Assembly: GCA_963580455.1 (NCBI GenBank)
Contig: OY756961.1
Location: 5,995,001-6,059,000 of the forward strand
Direction of reading: 5' to 3'
Length of the DNA: 64,000 nt
Origin: Euonymus europaeus
Lineage: Eukaryota > Streptophyta > Magnoliopsida > Celastrales > Celastraceae
Shown: positions 21,596-33,459 of the stretch, piece after piece
Layout of the letters: each line of letters opens with the position of its first letter
Numbering within the stretch: the first letter of the stretch is position 1
Position numbers and translations under genes: made by a program
Notes under the pieces: generated by a model
The model's database searches: none
The model's input: only the letters and a program-made list of their open reading frames with translations
What the model was told of the DNA's origin: nothing

Positions 21596-24500
21596 TCATC
21601 CATTGAAATCTGCAGAAAAGCTTGATGGAACCCTCATTGAACTACGTCGAAGCCATAACTCATACATAACCATGTAGAATGCATCATAATCAACCGGCGA
21701 AAGGTGCCACTGAAAATGTTTTCGCACTTCTAACACATTTCTTTGCAGCATCAGATATTGGTCAAAGGTTATTGCTTTGAGGATTTTCTTGAGTAATGGG
21801 ATATCTAAAGTGGCAACAATGACTGCGAAGCTCTGCCAGTTGAGTACGTCAGCGAATGGAAGATCATAGTGATTGGCGATGATAACTGGAACACAACCAT
21901 AATATAGTGAATCAGCAATACGAGCTGTGTTTACTTCAAAGCCCTTGACATGGAGGCAGAACTTGCTTTGCAGTAGCTCATCTGCATAAGGTGTCTTAAG
22001 CCGGCCAAAGTGGGCAGAGATTTCAGAATCATTTCCCCAAACTTGAATAAGTTTTTCACGTACAGGAGAGTTGATCGATCCAGCAAAGAATGCGAGCTTT
22101 TTCCTGTAATAGGCTAATAGCATGATGAATACTATATCAATGATTCTACACACAGATTTTTTAGAGTATGATAAACAAAAATGACAATACACCAAACAGT
22201 TGAGCCATTCTCATACTGAAGCGCAAGGACTATCTAAGTATCTAGTTAGAGTTTGAGATATTTTACCTCTCAAAACCCAGGAATGGAGAACTAGCAATAA
22301 AAATTTAAAAAAAAATAGAGTACATAAACTTAAATCAACTGTTTTTACTAAATATAATATTCCTAAGTTTTAGGTTTAATGAAACCCTTTTTTATAGCAA
22401 AGCTTTTTGGGGCTGGGGAGGGACTTAAACCCTTGTCACTGACAATTTCAATGAACAGATTTGTCACCAATTTTACACTACTAAGTACTAACAAAGTTAC
22501 AAGACCGAAATCAAATATAAAATTTATAAAAGGTAGGGGAGGTGATAAATTCAAGCTTTCCCTGACATGCAATGAAGGGGAAATGAAAATAACAGAAGAA
22601 GTTACAATCACCTTTTAGATGACGCAAAGTTCGGAGGATCTCCTTGTCTTGGCCAAACTTGAGGCAGAGATGCATCCTTGTGAGTAATGTACCCAGAGAG
22701 GAAATAGCTTGAAGAGCAGACAACTTGAATGGAATTATCTCGCACTCTCTCTGCTTTGTCCATGGCAGACCGTCCAATGGAATGACAAGCAACATAAAAA
22801 TGATCAGTTCCACCTGTTCGATTCCAGTACGGGTACCTCTGACTAATGTTAAAGATATAATCTCTTACAAAATCTTGGATGCCTCCTACTCCAATTCTTG
22901 GGTCGTGCCGCAACCTTGCAATCGAGAAAGGCAGAAAGAAAAGATCTGCCCTTTCTGGATCCTTTGTCATAAAGTGACTTTTCATAAGGACTTTTTTGAA
23001 GTAACTTTCACTGGCATAATTACCCCCAGGTTCAAAATCTACCGGCAAGAGTGCATTTGCAAAGCTATCATTTCTCCTGTGAGGATAAACATATATCTTA
23101 AAGCTCCTATTCATTTCTTTATAGTCTTCCAGAAAGATATCTTTGTCATGGAACACCTCGTTGTAACTGACAAATTCTCCTGAACCATAAAAACCAACAT
23201 TTTCCAGATCCTGTTGTTAAGAAATTAAAGTTTATACATGACTGAATTTTTCTTTAACAGCACGTACCCCACCTATGCCAAAATCTGGTTGAGAAAGCAG
23301 TCTCATTTTTTTATGAACAAGTAGTCTCATATGTCGGGTTGAGTAATAAGATTATGTCTCATCATTTTATTCCATGTCATTAGCAAAGATGCGTCTACGG
23401 ACATTTTAACTAACCATATTGCATCACTAAATTCTTCATACTGTGCACGAAAACATATGATGTGTTCACGTGAAGGATGAAGAAGTGGTCCACATGCTGA
23501 ATACGTAGAAGTGGTACATTATACTTATGTTGCTTGTGAACAAAATGGAAAAATATGACAATGCATGTTAGCAAAGAGTACTCAACATTTCAACTCTCAT
23601 TCTCTTTCCTGATGCTCATGATGACGATTTCTTAGTTGGTGCAAACTTCCCGCCTATTTGATAATCAAGATTTAGAAGATATTGTTGAATTTCTAAAAAT
23701 TGCACGACAACTTATCGTATGAGAAGATCAACTACAGCACAACCAAAGATCCCCTCAAGTACATTTCAACACAACTTTAACAACAATTGTAAATATGTCG
23801 AAAAAATACAGGGAACATACTAAGCATGAAAATACTTTTAGGCCAAAGGCTCAAAATTGATGCATCCTACCCCAATTCAACTCCCGGGATAACCATTAAT
23901 ATGGAATCCAAAATCCTTGTAGAAGTATCAAACATCTTCAACAACTAATCATAACCATTACAAGAGAAATCAAGATTCAATTACCATGCAAGCATCTAGG
24001 GACCATCAGATACACTCAATGATTCCTACCCAACATGGACGATTCATCAAATGTCTATGAGCAACAAACTCCAGTTTCTAAGGGCTTTTGGCCTCCATTC
24101 CTTACAAAAAGAAGCATCTGTAGCCGTAATTTCCAACTAAATATTTAGGTAAACTTTTCACAATTTCCCTAAAATATCAAGAAATTCAACGATCACAAAA
24201 CTCAACATTCACAAGCCATCATTCATCATAAGAACAAGCAAAGTAGGCGGCTACACAAAATACCCAATACCGAAAATTCACATACCAGTTGAGTGAATCG
24301 GAACTCTTGAAGATCGTTGACTCCCAACATTTACATCGCTCCTATCTTCCACCAAGGGAGCTCCTTTTTGGAAATTCGGGTACAAATTGGCAGACCCGTT
24401 TAGTATCGAAATTGGGATCGCTCTTCCATGGGTCGAACGAGGGATTGAAGAGGAATCAAGTGAAGGCTTTTGGCGAATATGGGGATGGTGTTGGTGGTGA

Positions 24501-24652
24501 TAGTTGAAGATATTAGAAGTAGTGTAAATGTACAAGAGAATGAAAAGAGAGGTTAAAAGAGCCAGAGTTGTGGGTATAAAGAAGAAGGACCGAGACGAGG
24601 CTGAGAGTCTCCGGTGATTGTAGTAGTGGAGAAGGAAGGACGAGTTTGCCAT
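21596..24652 (-). CDS. GT47 exostosin-type glycosyltransferase, at least 3 exons
   Basis: Start ATG at 24652; residues about 22-48 (FFFIPTTLALLTSLFILLYI onward) form the type II membrane anchor. The exon at 23210-22612 encodes DKDIFLEDYKEMNRSFKIYV, YASESYFKKVL, RADLFFLPFS, YPYWNRTGGTDHFYVACH and HKDASLPQVWP. The exon at 22103-21596 encodes KLAFFAGSINSPVREKLI, LQSKFCLHVKGFEVNTARIA, DSLYYGCVPVIIANHYDLPF and YELWLRR, ending at TGA 21596. These are typical exostosin/GT47 landmarks of plant cell-wall glycosyltransferases. The middle-to-last junction is clean (AAAAG/GTGATT, phase 2). The first junction is unresolved: the best donor, CTG/GTATGT at 24286, leaves phase 1, whereas the acceptor at 23211 requires phase 0. 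Either a weaker donor (for example GAT/GTAAAT at 24334) or a small extra exon is used. Length is about 474 residues. The sugar and acceptor are unknown. Confidence 0.87.
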
Positions 24653-26218
24653 GGAGAGATTTTAGATCTACTGTTGTTTGGCGGCTCCTCTCTCCTGTTT
24701 AAGCTACTCCATGGAATGTACCACATCTGATTCTCCCTTTTTTCTTATTAGGCTAAATTATTATTTTATTCTTCAAATTTGCACGTTTTCTCATTTTTTA
24801 CCTTGAATTTCTATCCTGAAATTTTATTTTTGTTTTTATTCAAATTTTATATTATTAAAATACTATTAGGTTAATTGATTGAATTGTTGTACACCCATTA
24901 ATGGGATGATTCCATAATAATTTATTTAGCCAATTAATTATAAAATTGAATAATCACATCATAATACAAATACAGTTAGAGTTGTGAGCATCGTCTTGAA
25001 TGGGCCTGAGTTTTGAGCCAACCAAACTATTATAATGTGACACGCTGAAGTGGGAATTTCCTCATATCAAAAATACCAACTAACTACATTATAATAGTAA
25101 CTGTCGAATAATTGATTAAATAGTATATAACTAGATATATTAAAACTATATGACAATTAGCTAATACATTTTCCGTTATCATAATTGCACTAGACAATAA
25201 GTTATAATATTAATTTATTACATTACAATAGAACTAGTAGGTTAGTTGATTAAATGAGATAATTATATATTAGTTGATTAAATAGTAAATAGTTACACTA
25301 TAATCTATATATAATTAACAAATTCGCTAATTGGTTAATATATTAAAATTACACCAAATAATATTTATAAGATTAAATAACTAAAACATTCAAAAAATAA
25401 ATAAGTAAAAATTTTGACAATCACCAAAATAAAATATTAATATTTGCTAATAATTTGTGAAGTCGAGTAAATGAGAACTAAGATAGACATTAGGATGATA
25501 AGAATAGTTTCATTACATTAAAAAAGTATTAAAACATTTTTTAGTACAAAAAAAAAAATTAAAATCAAGGTTGTCAAAACCAAACCCACACGTCAGAGCA
25601 GTTCAACCAGTAATCAACTATGTATCCAATCCGATCACCGCCATATAAACAGAGTTTTTATGAATCTATTGTTTTTTTTAGAATTGGTAGTGAACCAATT
25701 CAACTGGTGAAATCGATCGATCCCAATGAACCGATTATCCGTTCATTTTAATTGAAAAACACATATTTGTGATCGGTTTTGAACATAGGACATGCTCTTA
25801 CCAAATCAAAGACCGTACGACTAAGATATGACACTTTTTTGTTCGATTAAAACATGTAAAATTAATATATAATATTTTTTGTAAAATATTTTTACACATT
25901 ATACAATATTAAATATTATTTATATAATATTAAATAATTATCTATAATGTTGTATTTTATTATAAATTAAGTAACTAAAATAAAGCCAATATTTCCTTTA
26001 AGAAGATGAACATTACTTGATAAGAACAGTTTCATACTTTCATTACGTAAAAATAATAATAAAGTATACTAAAAAATGATACTAAACTCTAACGGCTCTC
26101 AATTTAAAATTTAAATTATAAAATATAACGATTAAATGGTCGATCCCCGGGACGCAATAGGAGAATCAAACTTCGTCCAACGGCACAAAATTTCCGGACC
26201 ATCACCGCAAAAGATTCA
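24653..26218. other. AT-rich intergenic with B3-array upstream repeat
   Basis: 24653-25059 is the GT47 promoter side. 25060-25400 is the AT-rich block shared with other parts of the B3 array. 25560-25790 has an accumulation of AACCAATTCAAC / AACCGATTATCC words reminiscent of decayed hAT-type elements, but no ends could be defined. No gene seen. Confidence 0.45.
25060..25400. repeat. AT-rich block repeated upstream of B3 genes, copy 1
   Basis: Matches 28440-28680 and the block around 33460-33960. Shared words include AATTGATTAAATA, ATAATATTAATTTATTACATT, TTAGTTGATTAAATGA and ATTACACCAAATAA. It marks the upstream limit of the duplicated B3 unit. Confidence 0.75.
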
Positions 26219-26470
26219 ATGATCTATCTCCGAACGGAGTTGGGGAAGAGTTTAGTGACTTCAATTGCAAGGAAGTTTCTCGGTTTAAATATGTATAGGG
26301 AATTAGGAAATCTACTCAGAGTTCTTATTTCTCCAAAATCCCTTGCGAGAATAAGGACTGCTATATCGCTCTTGTTCTTCTTCGCTGTTCTTCAATCTTC
26401 GAAGAAAAGGGGAATAAGAGACGAAATTGATTCATCGACTGGCTGTGAAAGAGAAATACTTCAGTGTTGA
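26219..26470 (+). promoter_or_regulatory. Long upstream ORF before B3 gene 1
   Basis: An 83-codon frame beginning MIYLRTELGKSL ends with TGA two bases before the main ATG (26473). The paralogous gene at 34642 has an equivalent frame beginning with the same MIYLRTELGKSL (34440) and sharing the end GIRDEIDSSTGCER-ILQC, even though an indel separates them. It may be a translational control element or a 5' exon of another isoform. Confidence 0.4.
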
Positions 26471-26472
26471 AG

Positions 26473-27822
26473 ATGTTGAGTCTGGAAGATTTTCACGGGA
26501 GAGAGATGAAGGAAGACCTGAATCCCTTTAACGTCTTGTTAGAGGTTGCCGCGGTTGCGATTAAGAAATTTGAGAGAGAGAAGAGACTGGAGAGGGAGAA
26601 GGATCAATCAAATTCTGGGCTTCTATATAATTTGATTTCTTCGCCTAAGAAACCTAGGTCCATCAGGTATGTCTCTCCACTGTCTGCTAAATTTTCCGAG
26701 AGGAAGAGTGGCTGGTTTTGCCATGAAACCCCAACTGGGTTTTTAAGGAGAGAATTTTTGGTTCAAGAAGGAAAGTCCGTCAAGGTTGATGGACCAGGAA
26801 TGATCAGAGAAAACCCAATTGATTTTGTTGGGAAGAATTCTATGAGAACTCATGTTGCATACTGCTCCAATATGTCCCCTGTTGTAAGAGAAAACTCATC
26901 TCAGAAAGATGGGGGTTCTGGTGGTAAAGGAGTTATGGATAAAACAAAGCTAGAACGGTTAACGAGGGAGAAACTCCTCAAGAGGCCGGTTGCGGTGGAT
27001 GAAGATGTAAAGAATGAGATGAGCTTCAAAAGTAAAGAACACGGTTTGAACTTTTGGTCTGATCCAACACCTGATATGCTCATGAATGAGTGGCTAGTTG
27101 GGGACAAGTTATTTGGGAAGGAAATTGCATATCCAGAATTTGATGAGGCAAAGCAAGACAGACTAATGAGAGAAAAGCTCCTCAATATGTATGTAGAGAC
27201 TGAAAGCTCATTGAACAATGAAGAGAAGAAACACAGGAAAAGAAATTTTGAAGCTGTTGACAATGTACAACATGTTCTAAAATTTAAGAAAAAGAAGAGT
27301 TTGAAAAATGAGACAGCAGAACCTCATGATTTGCCTCAAGAATTCAGGCAGCGAATCATGGAGTTGGAAGGCACTAATGTAGTGTTGGTGCTTCAAAAGA
27401 AGCTCTACAATGCTGATGTAAGCAAGAGTCAGACTCGCTTCTCTATTCCAAGTAACCAAGTAAAGAATAAGTTTCTCACAGAGGATGAAGAGAGAAGAAT
27501 TCATACATATGATGGCAAGAAATGGATGGCTATAGAAGTACTGCTGATCCAACCAGATCTTCAAGAGAGTAGGCTTGATCTCAAAATGTGGAATATGAAG
27601 AAGGTATCAGGAGGCAGCAGCTCATCTTATGTCATACTAGGCGGCTGGTACTCAGTTGTAAAAAGCAATCAATTGAAGGTAGATGATCTTGTTCAATTAT
27701 GGGCATTTAGAAGAGGCACAGAACTATGTTTTGCTCTTGTGGTTGTCCAAAGAGCTGAAGTTGAAGACGGAAACAACAGCGGCACTGCAGATGGTGAAAG
27801 CCACAAATCAGAAGACCACTAG
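26473..27822 (+). CDS. B3 domain-containing protein (DUF313-type), array copy 1
   Basis: Single-exon gene, 449 residues from ATG MLSLEDFHGREMKEDLNPFN; a GTG three codons upstream is in frame but unlikely to be used. The N-terminal half is charged and lysine/glutamate-rich, and holds two copies of an R-L-x-R-E-K-L-L motif (about residues 160 and 238). The B3 DNA-binding domain spans about residues 287-425: LPQEFRQRIMELEGTNVVLV, QTRFSIPSNQVKNKFLTEDE, SSYVILGGWYSVVKSNQLK and DLVQLWAFRR. This matches the B3 subclass annotated as DUF313, mostly uncharacterised plant nuclear proteins often found in tandem arrays. A lysine-rich segment (KFKKKKSLKN, near 275) could be a nuclear localisation signal. 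The neighbour at 34642 is a paralogue and 36844 a dead third copy. The target DNA is unknown. Confidence 0.88.
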   Translation: MLSLEDFHGREMKEDLNPFNVLLEVAAVAIKKFEREKRLEREKDQSNSGLLYNLISSPKKPRSIRYVSPLSAKFSERKSGWFCHETPTGFLRREFLVQEGKSVKVDGPGMIRENPIDFVGKNSMRTHVAYCSNMSPVVRENSSQKDGGSGGKGVMDKTKLERLTREKLLKRPVAVDEDVKNEMSFKSKEHGLNFWSDPTPDMLMNEWLVGDKLFGKEIAYPEFDEAKQDRLMREKLLNMYVETESSLNNEEKKHRKRNFEAVDNVQHVLKFKKKKSLKNETAEPHDLPQEFRQRIMELEGTNVVLVLQKKLYNADVSKSQTRFSIPSNQVKNKFLTEDEERRIHTYDGKKWMAIEVLLIQPDLQESRLDLKMWNMKKVSGGSSSSYVILGGWYSVVKSNQLKVDDLVQLWAFRRGTELCFALVVVQRAEVEDGNNSGTADGESHKSEDH

Positions 27823-29291
27823 ATTTATCTGAAAAGTTTTCATCATGTAGTTTCCTTAGAATTACCCTATTGAATTGTAAATGAATCTATAAGGCAGAAG
27901 CTGAGTTAACTGAGTCAAAGAGAGTCCTTGAAATTATTTGCTTTTGACTTATTCTCTCTGTATTATAACTTGTTAAAAAAGAAGAAAAAAACTCTGATAT
28001 GATCCAAGTGAGATAAGCCTTTCAAGAATGAAATTTGTATAGATTTTGAGTTCATATATTTTATGATCAGTCAGCAACTCAGCATTTCAGTTAGATTTTT
28101 GGTTCAGTCCATGTGTATTAAGGTCATCCCACGTTATATATGTGGCTTAAACTTAGACACTTGTTTTAGTTGCTTCTAGAGATCTGAGTTGTGTGCACTG
28201 TCTTAAAGTAGGTTGGGATTTAGAGCCAACTCAACTGTCCTAATGTGTGACCCTTGTTCAACCCGTGTGTGCTAAGGTCACCCCCATTATATATGCATCT
28301 TGTGGCTAGGCCTTTGTTCCTAGTTGCTCTGCAATGTTATGCGCGCACAACATTGAATGAATTGGAATTAGAACCAACCCAATTGTCATAGTGTGACGCA
28401 CTAAACTACTGAGGATTTCCTCCTATTGAAGAAAAAAAATCAATTAACTACATTATAACAGTACCATTCAATAATTGATTAAATAATATATAAGTAGATA
28501 TATTATAAACTATATTACAATTAGTTGATATATTTTTCGTTATCATAATTCACCAGCCAATAAATTATAATATTAATTTATTACATTATAATAGAAGTAG
28601 TTGGTTAGTTGATTAAATGAGAAAGCTAAATAATGTTGACAAAATAGTAAATAGTTAACCCGATAATTATCAAGTTGTGTTGGTAGTTTATAAATCGGTA
28701 GTACTAGATATACCTAATAAAAGTGTCCCAAAAGATCCCAAATCCTATGTGGCAAGTCATAGATCAAAAATTTTGAAGGGAGAATACACTTTTGAAATTC
28801 AAACACATGTGCATTGTCTCACTTGGGCATTTTGGGATACTTAGCATTTTCCTTTATAAATTTATGATTTTAGCTTTCTATTGTTGTTTTTATTTATTTA
28901 TGAAAAGAGCATGAAATATATTAAAAAGATAAAGAGATTACATCAGTATCCATCAAATGTGTTAACCACAATGGAAAAGTATTGAACCAAAGAACATTAG
29001 AACATTGTGACAATGCATATCTAGCAATTCCATGAGCCACGATGTGTATGGACACTAGAGTTATCTGACTAATTTTCAGTGTATAGTTTCATCAGAATTA
29101 CCTTTTTGAATGTAAATTAATATATAAGCTGAGTTAACTGAGTCAAAGAGAGTCCTAGATTTAGATGACTAACTTGTCATTGAGTTTTTGGTTTGAGATT
29201 AATCAATAAGCCAATTGCAGTGACTCAACATGGGATATATTCTTGTCTTCTTTCATCTATACATGTCACAAAATATTAATATATACAAGTA
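27823..29291. other. Downstream flank of B3 gene 1, with nested duplications
   Basis: 27850-27935 and 29092-29158 are similar to each other (shared core GAGTTAACTGAGTCAAAGAGAGTCC). 28020-28100 resembles 36425-36540, and 28440-28680 repeats the AT-rich block at 25060. This points to more than one round of local duplication. No gene seen. Confidence 0.5.
28440..28680. repeat. AT-rich block of B3 array, extra copy
   Basis: Third copy of the block at 25060-25400, containing TTACAATTAG (28515-28524) uninterrupted. It lies downstream of B3 gene 1 without a following B3 gene, so it is probably a leftover of a lost or partial unit. Confidence 0.7.
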
Positions 29292-29850
29292 TGTTGAAGG
29301 GCATGCAGCGGAATGATCCAAAAGATGTTCCGGTTCATAGATCACATGACATACCAGATTTACAATATTTATTCTGATTTATTATACATCAAATCAAGAT
29401 CTATACCTTAGCAGATTTGTCTGATTCGATCTGTTGTAAAAGTTGCACAACGAGCAGGTAACAACGAACGACTTCTTCTTTTCCATTCACGAATTGCACG
29501 GCTACAGGAACTTGATCACGAACATAGTAGCGCATGTTGATCACGAACCTAATTGCTTATTGCTATCACAAACTGAATAGCTTCTTCTGATCATGAACAT
29601 AAGACCTCATGAACAGGAACTCGAGGCTAGAAGTCTTCTACTGCGTGACCTCGATTCTGGAACTCTAACTCATGTGGGAGAGAAGATGTCTAGGGGTTTA
29701 ATTTTAAGATAGAAAAACGTCTCAATAAAAACGTATGTACCTCCCTAAACATCATGAGTTCTTTATATAGAGGCACAACAGGGACCACATAGCAAATATG
29801 TTTTGACTGAATATCAAATAGAAAAATTTAGACTAACATATGCATTTGCA
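29292..29850. mobile_element. Solo LTR, 559 bp
   Basis: Starts TGTTGAAGGGCATGCAGCGG and ends GCATTTGCA, that is TG...CA. It is flanked by AGTA at 29288-29291 and 29851-29854 (AGTATG follows on the right). The flanking sequences on both sides continue colinearly at the paralogous locus downstream of B3 gene 2 (about 36285-36340) with no insert. An internal TATATAGA near 29765 could be the LTR promoter. Confidence 0.75.
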
Positions 29851-30019
29851 AGTATGTATGTATATATATATATATACTATCATAAATTTAATATGTATGT
29901 TTCTGTCTTGGGATAAATGGATTCTGCTGGTCATGCTATTTAATTATGTTCATGCATCTAGTAACACATAAAAACAAATAAGCCTTCCTAGTATGAAATT
30001 CGTAGATGTTTTTCTGAAA

Positions 30020-30700
30020 AGTTGGCTCAGTTCAATTAGTGCCTTCTCTCCACCGTTCAATGTCTACCTTGCTATCAACCCATCGAGTAGGCCTAGGTAT
30101 TTCATTATCCTCCCACCTAGTTGGTGCTCGATTCTGTGATTCAAGAGTGGTGTTCTTCCCCCAAATAGCCTCACCTAACATTAGTTACCCCTACTTTGAG
30201 GAAATTGGGATCACCCTCATGCCTCGAAGTCCCCACATGTTCAATCGGTTCATCTTCATCTTTCTTCTCAAGCTTCTCAAATTGATACTCATTTTCTCCA
30301 TATATCTCATCCATACCCTTCTTTATCTCTTCTAACCGTTGAACCACCAACTTTTGTGCTTTGTCACTCTCTCTTTTTGATGATCGAGACACTTCTTCTC
30401 ATGTCTTCAACCTACTCATGATAGCTTCAAGAGTTTCTTCAAGTTTTGGAGCCATTTTCCCTCATAGGAATTTTCACAAACACCCTGTGTGACTATTTCA
30501 ACAACCACAATCTCCACCCAAAATCTCTACCTTATAACTTCGCAAATCAAGAAACCCAAACAAATATAGGATTTAGAGTTTACTTGTGTTTACCTCTATG
30601 TTGCGAATAAATCCCACACTTGAGTTTTGATCAATATTTTCAATGAAAGCACCAAATTTTTAGGACAACTTTCTCTCCAAGCCACAAGAACAAGAATAGC
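30020..30700 (-). pseudogene. Retrotransposon gag relic (minus strand)
   Basis: Read on the minus strand, the sequence has a leader TTTGGTGCTTTCATTGAAAA near 30650, as seen near the primer site of plant Ty3-type elements. It is followed by MAPKLEETLEAIMSRLKT, a stop, then RSSKRESDKAQKLVVQRLEE. The charged, coiled-coil-like sequence fits a gag protein. It is broken by stops and lacks pol. The assignment rests on overall look, not on a catalytic motif. Confidence 0.45.
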
Positions 30701-31239
30701 AAGAAAAATCCATGTCAATAGATCAATAATAGCAGTCTAGCACTTACAAAGTCTTTACAAAATAAATACTCAAAGACAAGAACAAGATGATGAAAAGATA
30801 AAATAGGGAATGGATCAAGGAAACCCAAGCTAGCCCAAGCAAATGAAGGATTCCAATGCTGAGTCTATGAGCAAATGAAAGTCCATAGCTCAAGTCTCAA
30901 CCGAAATGCTCTCAAGAGAACCCTAGGTTTCAACAAAACACATTAGATAAAACCCACAAAGGGATGAAACACAAATTTTAAACAAGTATCGCATTGGCCT
31001 CCTTGTTGCCATGCTGGTTGTCTGGCGCTGAGGTGCCAGCACCTTTGGCTACTGCTTTTGCTTGATATTTTGGTACTACAACTCTCTTTTCCAACACTCT
31101 CCCCTCTGCCTATACCAACTGCTTCATTCATTTTCTCAATACTTCGTGCCTCCCAAGCTTGGATCCGGTCACTTCTCTTCAAGTTCTCATCACAAAGCCA
31201 ACTCCAAAGTGCAATATTTGAAGAAAATACAACAATGGT

Positions 31240-31960
31240 TTGGTATTGATTCTAAGGCCAAAATTATGAGTACACATTTGGCTTCTCATTTTAAAGTGTT
31301 GTGTTATTTCCAAAGACAGATAAGGAGCATGCCTATATGAAAGACGTTACATATGGTTAGTTGGATATGCATAATCCTGAGAAACAACATTGGAAAGTTG
31401 TTTTATAAATTTTCCTATACATTTTGGGCCCTATAGATGTTGATTTCATTTTGAGAGCAATAATGAGAGTTGTCGTCGTGTTATTTGTTATGTTGATTTT
31501 GATCACATGTGTGTCTTGTACAAGAGAAGGTTTACTACTAGTTATGTGTTTATACTAGCAAGTGCAACAGTTTGTTGGACATCAACTTTGCAATCCACTG
31601 TTGCATTATCAACCACGGAGGCTGAACATATGGCAGTTATGGAGGCTATTAAAGAAGATATTTGGTTGCAAGGGTTGGTGAGTGAGCTGGAGATTCGTCA
31701 AGAAAATATATTGATCTATTTTGATAGTCAAAGTGCAATCTACTTGATGAAAAACCAAGTCTACTATGCCCAACAAAGCACATTGATGCTCGCTTTCATT
31801 TCAATATAAAGATTTTGGAGGAAGGGAACATTCGAATTTTTAAGATTGGTATCATGGATAACCCTTCAGATATGTTTACCAATGTGGTTATTGGGGTCAA
31901 GTTTCAATATTATTGTGACTTGATCCATTTGCATCGATCTTGAACTCCTTAGGGAGCATG
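31240..31960 (+). pseudogene. Ty1/copia polyprotein relic (RT end and RNase H)
   Basis: Fragments in shifting frames read MHNPEKQHWKVVL, then (31540-31800) ATVCWTSTLQSTVALSTTEA, EHMAVMEAIKEDIWLQGLV and FDSQSAIYLMKNQVYYAQ, then DNPSDMFTNVV. These are the well-known C-terminal RNase H motifs of plant copia polyproteins. Frameshifts and stops show that it is dead. No intact LTRs were found; 31961-32460 may include remnants of the 3' end. Confidence 0.85.
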
Positions 31961-33230
31961 GCACTTTGATACCTTTAGAGGCGATTGAGTTTGGTTGTTT
32001 TTTATTTTGGTTTGGAGGGTCATTCTTGATTTCTGGCATTGTTTTCACTTGGTGGAGTATTTTTGAAGTAGGTGAAGACGCTTGTTTGCTTATTTTCACC
32101 AAGATGAAGGTTTATGGTATTTTTGGCTCAAATAGCTGCTGGTATGTTATCATATGTTATATGCTATTGAGATGACCCATGTGTTGTCCGGACAACTTTT
32201 GTTATGGATTAGTTCCAATTTTGGGCAGTGGGCAACCTGGCCGGACAGGCCAGCTTGAGTGGTATTCATGGGGCCAGATTGTAACTTGTTATGGATATCT
32301 TGAGAAGTATTCATGGAGCCAGATTGTAACTTGTTTGGATAGCTCCCTAAGCCTGTTCAGACAAGCCAAACAGACTAACTACTGGCCAAATTTGTATTAG
32401 TTGTGTTTCTCCCATTGTAATCTTTCTACCAACATAGAACAATCATCTTCAACCGAATGTAGATTTTACGTCAAACCACGTAAATCCCGTGTCTCTTTCA
32501 TATGCCCTTGGATTTCCTATGTTTGCTGAGATTGAGTGCTTATTTGATAAATCATATTTGGTGCTTTGCTTGTGAATAATTGATTTTAGCACAACAAATT
32601 TCATAAAAGGGGATTGGAAGTTGAGATTGCAGGAGGTTAATGGATTGAATAACAGCACTCGTTAATTAGATGACTGTATTATAATATATTTAGCCAAATA
32701 ATTATACAATGGAGTAGTCTTATCACAATACCACTGTATCAATTGGTTAAATTACCTAGGACTACTTATCTTTTCAACATTCTTTTGTTTGTATTACATA
32801 AACTGATCACCTGATTGTGTAAGCTAATTCATTTTCCTTATAATTATACTAGTCAGTAGATTATATGAGCAATTGTAATGGCGTAATTTTGACGGGTCAG
32901 CAAAACTATATTGAAATATGTGTTTTGCTGATGTGAATGAGCATGCGGCTTAACTCTTTGTAATGAAAAAGAGATCAAATATTGATATTGGTGTAAATCT
33001 AATGGGGATTATATGAAGGAGCATAAATTTGTTGACTTGACTAAAATTAGGAAGAAAAAAAAATGTATAGAGATTTGTATTTTGGTGATATTACTGTATT
33101 GAGAGACGTGTTTTACTGGCATAGACAAGTATGTTGTTTGACGTTTTTATGTCATAAAGGTGGGACGCAGTATGTGATGTAGTTGAGATTAACTAAATAA
33201 TTGTACGATTCAAATAATTGCTTAAATAAT
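31961..33230. other. Intergenic after copia relic; no gene seen
   Basis: Contains a short local repeat (GCCAGATTGTAACTTGTTATGG and a near copy around 32274 and 32322) and AT-rich sequence. Possible old LTR remains, with boundaries not visible. Confidence 0.4.
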
Positions 33231-33237
33231 AACGAAC

Positions 33238-33310
33238 CCTACATAGCTCAGTTGGCAAGATTGGTCATATGTAATCTTGAATCTCGAGTTCGAGTATCAC
33301 TCCCTTCCCT
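33238..33310 (+). repeat. tRNA-derived SINE head
   Basis: Box-A-like TAGCTCAGTTGGCAAG (from about 33245) and box-B-like GAGTTCGAGTATC (from about 33287) have the spacing of an internal RNA polymerase III promoter. An A-run follows (33315-33323). It does not fold as a complete tRNA with a matched acceptor stem, so it is a SINE-type relic and not a tRNA gene. Confidence 0.6.
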
Positions 33311-33361
33311 TATTAAAAAAAAGATTAAATAAAATATAAGTTGATTTCTTTTGAGTACAAA

Positions 33362-33425
33362 AGAACAAGGTGAGGGAGGCTCGAACTCGAGACTCATATG
33401 AGATATCACGCACATAAATGTCATA
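33362..33425 (-). repeat. Inverted tRNA-like SINE fragment
   Basis: On the minus strand, GAGTCTCGAGTTCGAGCCTC contains the same box-B-like core as the element at 33238, about 100 bp away and in the opposite orientation. Confidence 0.5.
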
Positions 33426-33459
33426 TGAGTTGTTTGTGGTTGTCAATAAATTCATATAT

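Noticed and set aside
33238..33310. Possible tRNA gene
   Set aside because: Box A and B are present, but the acceptor and anticodon stems do not pair as in a true tRNA; best seen as a SINE relic.
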